NCBI GenBank assembly: GCA_023429265.1
Contig: JAEYVS010000131.1
Location: 1-9,895, forward strand
DNA: 9,895 nucleotides
DNA from: Bacteroidota bacterium
GTDB taxonomy: Bacteria; Bacteroidota; Ignavibacteria; Tepidaquicellales; Tepidaquicellaceae
Direction of reading: 5' to 3'
The notes below the pieces were generated by a model, which had not been told where the DNA came from, did not search any database, and saw only the letters and a program-made list of their open reading frames with translations. Below, in pieces: positions 6,218 to 9,895 of this stretch (the stretch's first letter is position 1; each line of letters opens with the position of its first letter). Both the position numbers and the translations under genes were made by a program.

Positions 6218-7687
6218 CTGAGTAATCCATACGATAAATACGAACCGGTCATTGGGCTTGAGATACACGCCCAGATGAATACCGCATCCAAAGCATTCTG
6301 CAGATGCTCGACCGATTTCAGCGCGCCTGCAAATTCAAATGTTTGTCCCGTCTGTCTCGGACATCCCGGTACTCTGCCGGTGCTCAATCAGAACCTGGTG
6401 GAATACATTATCCGAATGGGTCTTGCGACAAATTGCAAGATTCGTGAGCGTTCCATATTCGCGCGGAAAAATTACTTCTACCCTGACCTTACGAAAGGAT
6501 ACCAGATCACGCAGTTCGAAACACCGATATGCTACGATGGTTACCTCGATATATCGTCTAAGGACGTTCCTCAGAAACGCATCGGCATAACACGGATTCA
6601 TATGGAGGAGGACGCAGGAAAATCCATACACGATTTCTCGGACAATGACACTCTTGTGGATTTTAATAGATGTGGAGTACCTTTGATCGAAATAGTGAGC
6701 GAACCTGATATTAATTCTTCGACCGAAGCTTACCTGTATCTTCAAAGGATCAAGCAGACACTCATATACCTGGATATAAATGACGGCAATATGGAGGAGG
6801 GATCCCTCCGCTGCGATGCAAACATCTCCATCCGTCCAACAGGTGCCAAGGAATTAGGCACACGCACCGAGATAAAGAACCTTAATTCCTTCCGTAATGT
6901 AGTAGATGCTATCGAAGCAGAAATACACCGCCAGGCGCAGGTGCTTGACAGCGGTGAGAAAGTTGTGTATCACACTATGACATTCAACGCAAAGGATAAG
7001 ACCACCTTCGCTACCCGTACAAAAGAACAAGCGCACGATTATAGATATTTTCCTGAGCCTGACCTTGTTTACGTAGAGGTCACAGAAGAATGGAAAGATA
7101 AGATTAAGGACGCGCTGCCGGAATTCCCCGAACAAAAGCGTGCCCGTTTCATTGAGGAATATTCCCTTCCTGAATACGATGCTGACGTACTAACCCAGGA
7201 TAAGCAGATTGCAGATTACTTTGAGAAGGTTGTTTCCGGTCTGCAGGATAAGTCGCAGAAGAATTTCAAGTCATCCAGTAATTGGGTTATGACCGAGGTT
7301 ATGCGTATCCTGAATGAAGATAAGATCAGCATAAATGACTTCCCTGTTACCGCTAACAAGATTTCCGGGCTTGTGGAAGTTGTATCTTCAGGCATGATAA
7401 ATAACAACACTGCGAAGGATGTTTTCACCGCATTGATAAAAGAACCCGGTAAAACTCCGGAAGACATCATAAAGGAAAAAGACCTTGCACAGGTGGACGA
7501 TGAATCCGAAATAGAAAATGTGATAAAGAAAATTATATCCGAGCATAAAAATGAAGTTGACCGGTATAACTCAGGTGAGAAAAAGCTCGCCGGCTTTTTC
7601 GTAGGAAAGGTTATGACTGCCAGTAAAGGAAAAGCAAACCCTAGAATAGTGAACGAATTACTCCTGAAAAATCTCAAAGAAGGCTGA
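6218..7687 (+). CDS. gatB: Aspartyl/glutamyl-tRNA(Asn/Gln) amidotransferase subunit B, apparent CTG start
   Basis: GatB is the kinase-like subunit of GatCAB. It binds mischarged Glu-tRNA(Gln) or Asp-tRNA(Asn) and activates the acyl group with ATP, so that ammonia from GatA can amidate it. From CTG 6218 the product is 489 residues: SNPYDKYEPVIGLEIHAQMNTASKAFC at the start, then CxC-x12-CPVC (Cys 28, 30, 43, 46, a zinc knuckle), RKNYFYPDLTKGYQITQ, HMEEDAGKS (Glu130/131), VPLIEIVSEPD and EEGSLRCDANIS. A YqeY-like C-terminal tail domain ends in KVMTASKGKANPRIVNELL. The conserved EPVIGLEIHAQ block lies upstream of the first in-frame ATG (6275), which would remove the first 19 residues, including Glu15 and His17 of the cofactor site. 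Between the photolyase TAA (6206-6208, same frame) and 6275 there is no in-frame ATG, GTG or TTG; CTG 6218 (aacaaaCTGagtaatcca) is the only plausible start. gatA and gatC are not in the window. Confidence 0.93.
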   Translation: MSNPYDKYEPVIGLEIHAQMNTASKAFCRCSTDFSAPANSNVCPVCLGHPGTLPVLNQNLVEYIIRMGLATNCKIRERSIFARKNYFYPDLTKGYQITQFETPICYDGYLDISSKDVPQKRIGITRIHMEEDAGKSIHDFSDNDTLVDFNRCGVPLIEIVSEPDINSSTEAYLYLQRIKQTLIYLDINDGNMEEGSLRCDANISIRPTGAKELGTRTEIKNLNSFRNVVDAIEAEIHRQAQVLDSGEKVVYHTMTFNAKDKTTFATRTKEQAHDYRYFPEPDLVYVEVTEEWKDKIKDALPEFPEQKRARFIEEYSLPEYDADVLTQDKQIADYFEKVVSGLQDKSQKNFKSSSNWVMTEVMRILNEDKISINDFPVTANKISGLVEVVSSGMINNNTAKDVFTALIKEPGKTPEDIIKEKDLAQVDDESEIENVIKKIISEHKNEVDRYNSGEKKLAGFFVGKVMTASKGKANPRIVNELLLKNLKEG

Positions 7688-7693
7688 TACTCA

Positions 7694-8452
7694 ATGCGTA
7701 AAAAACTCGTGGCAGGCAATTGGAAAATGAACAAGAACTATAAGGATTCCCAGGCTCTTGCCGACCTGATAAATCTCGAGCTCACTGACTTTGATTACGA
7801 AAAAGCCGATGTAATTATCTGTCCCCCATTTACGTCTCTGAGTATCGTTAGTAGTGTCCTTGAAGATTCGCAGACTCATCTCGGAGCACAAAATCTTTTT
7901 TACGAAGACGATGGCGCGTATACCGGTGAAATTTCCGCCGGAATGCTTCGTTCCGTAGGTTGCGAATACGTCATTATCGGACACAGCGAGAGAAGGCAAT
8001 ACTTCGGTGAAACCAATGAAACCATCAATAAAAAGATTTTTAAAGCACTCGGTTATGAGCTTACTCCCATAGTTTGTGTAGGAGAAACCCTCGAGGAGCG
8101 CGACGACAACCGCCAAACCGATGTCGTCGGAAAACAGGTACGCGAATCACTTGCCAATCTTAGCGTTCCTGATGCTTTAAAGATTATTATTGCATACGAA
8201 CCCGTCTGGGCTATTGGCACCGGGAAAAATGCATCACCGGAGCAGGCAAACGAAATGCACGAATTCATAAGAAAAGTTCTAAGCGAAATGTTTGGCGAGG
8301 GCACTGCCGGTAAAGTAAGAATCTTATATGGCGGCAGTATGAAGCCCTCCAATTCCAAGGAGTTATTTGCCCAGCCGCACATCGACGGCGGACTCATTGG
8401 CGGAGCAAGCCTGGAAGCAGACAGTTTCGTTCAGATCATCAGAAGCATATAA
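7694..8452 (+). CDS. tpiA: Triosephosphate isomerase
   Basis: This cytosolic enzyme interconverts dihydroxyacetone phosphate and D-glyceraldehyde 3-phosphate in glycolysis and gluconeogenesis. The 252 residues match the usual 245-255 and the (beta/alpha)8 barrel is complete. Catalytic and binding positions are all present: AGNWKMN with Asn9 and Lys11, IGHSERR with His97 as electrophile, AYEPVWAIGTGK with general base Glu169 and flexible loop 6, LYGGSMKPSN (211-220) and DGGLIGGASL (231-240) for phosphate binding. The ATG follows the gatB stop by only 6 bases, so the two are almost certainly co-transcribed and may be translationally coupled. Nothing unusual is seen in the protein. Confidence 0.97.
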   Translation: MRKKLVAGNWKMNKNYKDSQALADLINLELTDFDYEKADVIICPPFTSLSIVSSVLEDSQTHLGAQNLFYEDDGAYTGEISAGMLRSVGCEYVIIGHSERRQYFGETNETINKKIFKALGYELTPIVCVGETLEERDDNRQTDVVGKQVRESLANLSVPDALKIIIAYEPVWAIGTGKNASPEQANEMHEFIRKVLSEMFGEGTAGKVRILYGGSMKPSNSKELFAQPHIDGGLIGGASLEADSFVQIIRSI

Positions 8453-8477
8453 AGAAATCAAATAATATAATAATAAC

Positions 8478-8483
8478 AAAGGA
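8478..8483 (+). promoter_or_regulatory. Possible Shine-Dalgarno sequence for the thiolase gene
   Basis: AAAGGA ends 9 bases before the ATG at 8493, a workable spacing. It is the only purine-rich match to a ribosome binding site I see before a start in this window; the other genes have A/T-rich leaders, as is common in Bacteroidota relatives. It may be chance in a 40-base A/T-rich gap. Confidence 0.3.
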
Positions 8484-8492
8484 TTAATCTAA

Positions 8493-9668
8493 ATGAAAGA
8501 ATCAGTAATAGTATCTGCGGTAAGAACACCCATCGGCGGTTTTATGGGTTCCCTCTCATCGCTAAAGGCAACCGAACTCGGCTCCATTGCAATAAAAGAA
8601 GCCCTAAATAGAGTTGGAATAAAAGGCGAAGATGTCTCCGAAGTCATTATGGGGTGTGTACTTCCTGCAGGACTTGGACAGGCTCCCGCGAGACAGGCTT
8701 CAATTGGTGCAGGTATTCCGGACTCAGTTCCCTGTATGACAATTAATAAAGTTTGCGGCTCGGGATTAAAGACCGTTATGCTAGCCGACCAGGCAATTAA
8801 ATGCGGCGATGCAGAGATTGTTGTCGCAGGTGGATTTGAGTCTATGAGCAATGCTCCTTACTACCTTACTAAGGCGCGCTCAGGCTACAGGATGGGAAAT
8901 GGCGAATTAATAGACGGTATGGTTCACGACGGATTATGGGATGTTTACAATGATTATCATATGGGCAGCGCAGCTGAGCTTTGCGCCCGGGAAATGAATA
9001 TAACACGCGAAGACCAGGATGCCTTCGCGGAACAAAGCTACAAAAGAACTCTTGATGCTGTGGAGAAGGGTCACTTCAAAGATGAAATCGTACCTGTCGA
9101 AGTCAAAACAAGAAAAGAAACAATGACCGTAACTGAAGACGATGACCCCAAGAAGGTTAATTTCGACAAGGCTAAGACTCTTCGCCCTTCATTTGCAAAA
9201 GACGGAACGGTAACAGCTTTCAATGCTTCCAGCATCAATGACGGTGCGGCAGCAGTTGTTGTAATGTCAGCCGATAAAGCTAAAGAACTTGGCTTAACTC
9301 CCCTGGCAAGAATAGTATCTCAGGGTTCATTCGCTCATAAGCCGGAATGGTTCACCACCGCTCCTGCATATGCGATAGAGAAGGTATTAAAGAAAGCAAA
9401 CCTCACTGCTGATGACATCGACCTGTACGAATCTAACGAAGCTTTCGCGGTACAGTCCTGCGCGGTAATGCAGCTTGCAAAGCTCGACCCTGCAAAAGTG
9501 AATGTACGCGGCGGAGCAATTGCGATGGGTCACCCTATTGGAGCCAGCGGAGCAAGAATTCTTACTACTTTGCTCTACGCAATGAAGGACAATAATGCTA
9601 AACGCGGTCTTGCTACCCTGTGTATCGGTGGCGGCGAAGCCAGCGCTCTCATTGTTGAAAGAGACTAA
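8493..9668 (+). CDS. Acetyl-CoA C-acetyltransferase (thiolase)
   Basis: The enzyme condenses two acetyl-CoA to acetoacetyl-CoA, or runs in reverse to cleave 3-ketoacyl-CoA. Its 391 residues are standard for the family. Signatures: VSAVRTPIGGFMGSL at the N-terminus; NKVCGSGLK with acyl-accepting Cys88; GGFESMSNAPY (113-123); FNASSINDGAAAVVVMS (243-259); YESNEAFAVQ (312-321); GGAIAMGHPIGASGARI with His347; and TLCIGGGEASALIVE with Cys377 as the acid/base. The NAPYYL and HMGSAAE features resemble the biosynthetic AtoB/PhaA/ThlA type rather than the long-chain FadA type, which favours acetoacetyl-CoA as substrate; the chain-length call is inference. A 3-hydroxyacyl-CoA dehydrogenase starts 27 bases downstream, giving two consecutive steps of the same pathway. 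The symbol could be atoB, thlA or phaA, so none is assigned. Confidence 0.95.
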   Translation: MKESVIVSAVRTPIGGFMGSLSSLKATELGSIAIKEALNRVGIKGEDVSEVIMGCVLPAGLGQAPARQASIGAGIPDSVPCMTINKVCGSGLKTVMLADQAIKCGDAEIVVAGGFESMSNAPYYLTKARSGYRMGNGELIDGMVHDGLWDVYNDYHMGSAAELCAREMNITREDQDAFAEQSYKRTLDAVEKGHFKDEIVPVEVKTRKETMTVTEDDDPKKVNFDKAKTLRPSFAKDGTVTAFNASSINDGAAAVVVMSADKAKELGLTPLARIVSQGSFAHKPEWFTTAPAYAIEKVLKKANLTADDIDLYESNEAFAVQSCAVMQLAKLDPAKVNVRGGAIAMGHPIGASGARILTTLLYAMKDNNAKRGLATLCIGGGEASALIVERD

Positions 9669-9695
9669 TTTTATTAATAATTAAAATCTCCCTTA

Positions 9696-9895
9696 ATGAA
9701 CATTAAAAATATATCGGTAATAGGCGCAGGCACTATGGGAAACGGCATCGCTCACGTATTTGCTCAATATGGATACAATGTTACACTCATCGACGTTAAA
9801 CAGGATTTCCTGGATAAAGCAGTTGCCACCATTACAAAGAATCTCGGCAGAATGGTTGAAAAGGAAAAAATTACCGAAGATCAGAAAAATTCGAC
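9696..9895 (+). CDS. 3-hydroxyacyl-CoA (3-hydroxybutyryl-CoA) dehydrogenase, 3' end cut by window
   Basis: Translation from ATG 9696 gives 66 codons to the window edge with no stop: MNIKNISVIGAGTMGNGIAH, then VFAQYGYNVTLIDVKQDFLDKAV and so on. This is the N-terminal Rossmann domain of the 3-hydroxyacyl-CoA dehydrogenase family, with the NAD-binding GAGTMGxGIA loop (residues 10-19) and Asp34 at the end of strand 2, which favours NAD+ over NADP+. The enzyme interconverts acetoacetyl-CoA and (S)-3-hydroxybutyryl-CoA, the step after the thiolase upstream. A standalone Hbd of about 285 residues is the likeliest form, because the N-terminus begins directly with the Rossmann fold and has no crotonase domain as in FadB; a longer fusion beyond the window cannot be excluded. 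Confidence 0.93.
   Translation, partial: MNIKNISVIGAGTMGNGIAHVFAQYGYNVTLIDVKQDFLDKAVATITKNLGRMVEKEKITEDQKNS

Noticed and set aside
6275..7687. gatB starting at ATG 6275
   Set aside because: It would delete the conserved EPVIGLEIHAQ segment encoded in the same frame just upstream.
9669..9686. Hairpin terminator after the thiolase gene (TTTTA...TAAAA)
   Set aside because: The stem is only about five A/T pairs with no G/C and no stable loop, and the next pathway gene follows at once in the same direction.

Overview
This is a tightly packed, one-direction stretch of bacterial chromosome with ten genes, all on the + strand. No gap between genes exceeds about 40 bases once the start sites are placed as below. 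Protein types, moderate base composition, A/T-rich start-codon leaders with almost no Shine-Dalgarno signal, and a Bacteroidota-style lipoprotein suggest a member of the Bacteroidota/Chlorobiota/Ignavibacteriota group. Ignavibacteria-like is my best guess. It is an inference from style, since no ribosomal RNA or taxonomic marker is present.

Layout: the window opens inside a serine hydrolase of the beta-lactamase family (start cut off, ends at 971). Next comes a small, very A/T-rich gene (971-1465) bounded by two perfect 25-base direct repeats (947-971 and 1460-1484). After it follow L-glutamate gamma-semialdehyde dehydrogenase (1500-3062), a small coiled-coil lipoprotein (3080-3364), the beta subunit of succinyl-CoA synthetase (3390-4733), a class I CPD photolyase (4760-6208), the GatB subunit of the tRNA amidotransferase (6218-7687, apparently with a CTG start), triosephosphate isomerase (7694-8452), acetyl-CoA acetyltransferase (8493-9668), and the first 66 codons of a 3-hydroxyacyl-CoA dehydrogenase (9696 to the window end).

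Most of the window is core metabolism and upkeep: proline/glutamate catabolism feeding the TCA cycle, the substrate-level phosphorylation step at succinyl-CoA, glycolysis, light-driven DNA repair, and correction of mischarged tRNA. The last two genes are consecutive steps of acetoacetyl-CoA/3-hydroxybutyryl-CoA metabolism. Apart from that pair there is no strong functional theme. The genes share direction and short gaps, so they are probably co-transcribed in blocks.

The part that stands out is 947-1484. A single gene of about 24% G+C sits in a 513-base unit between identical 25-base repeats, exactly at the 3' end of the serine hydrolase gene. The insertion leaves the hydrolase's last seven codons and stop intact. 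The new gene begins on the last base of repeat 1 and takes its stop codon from repeat 2. It looks like a one-gene cassette acquired by site-specific insertion, with no recombinase of its own. The encoded protein has features reminiscent of PUA/EVE-like modified-base reader domains. The second point of interest is gatB, which has no ATG, GTG or TTG that preserves its conserved N-terminus.
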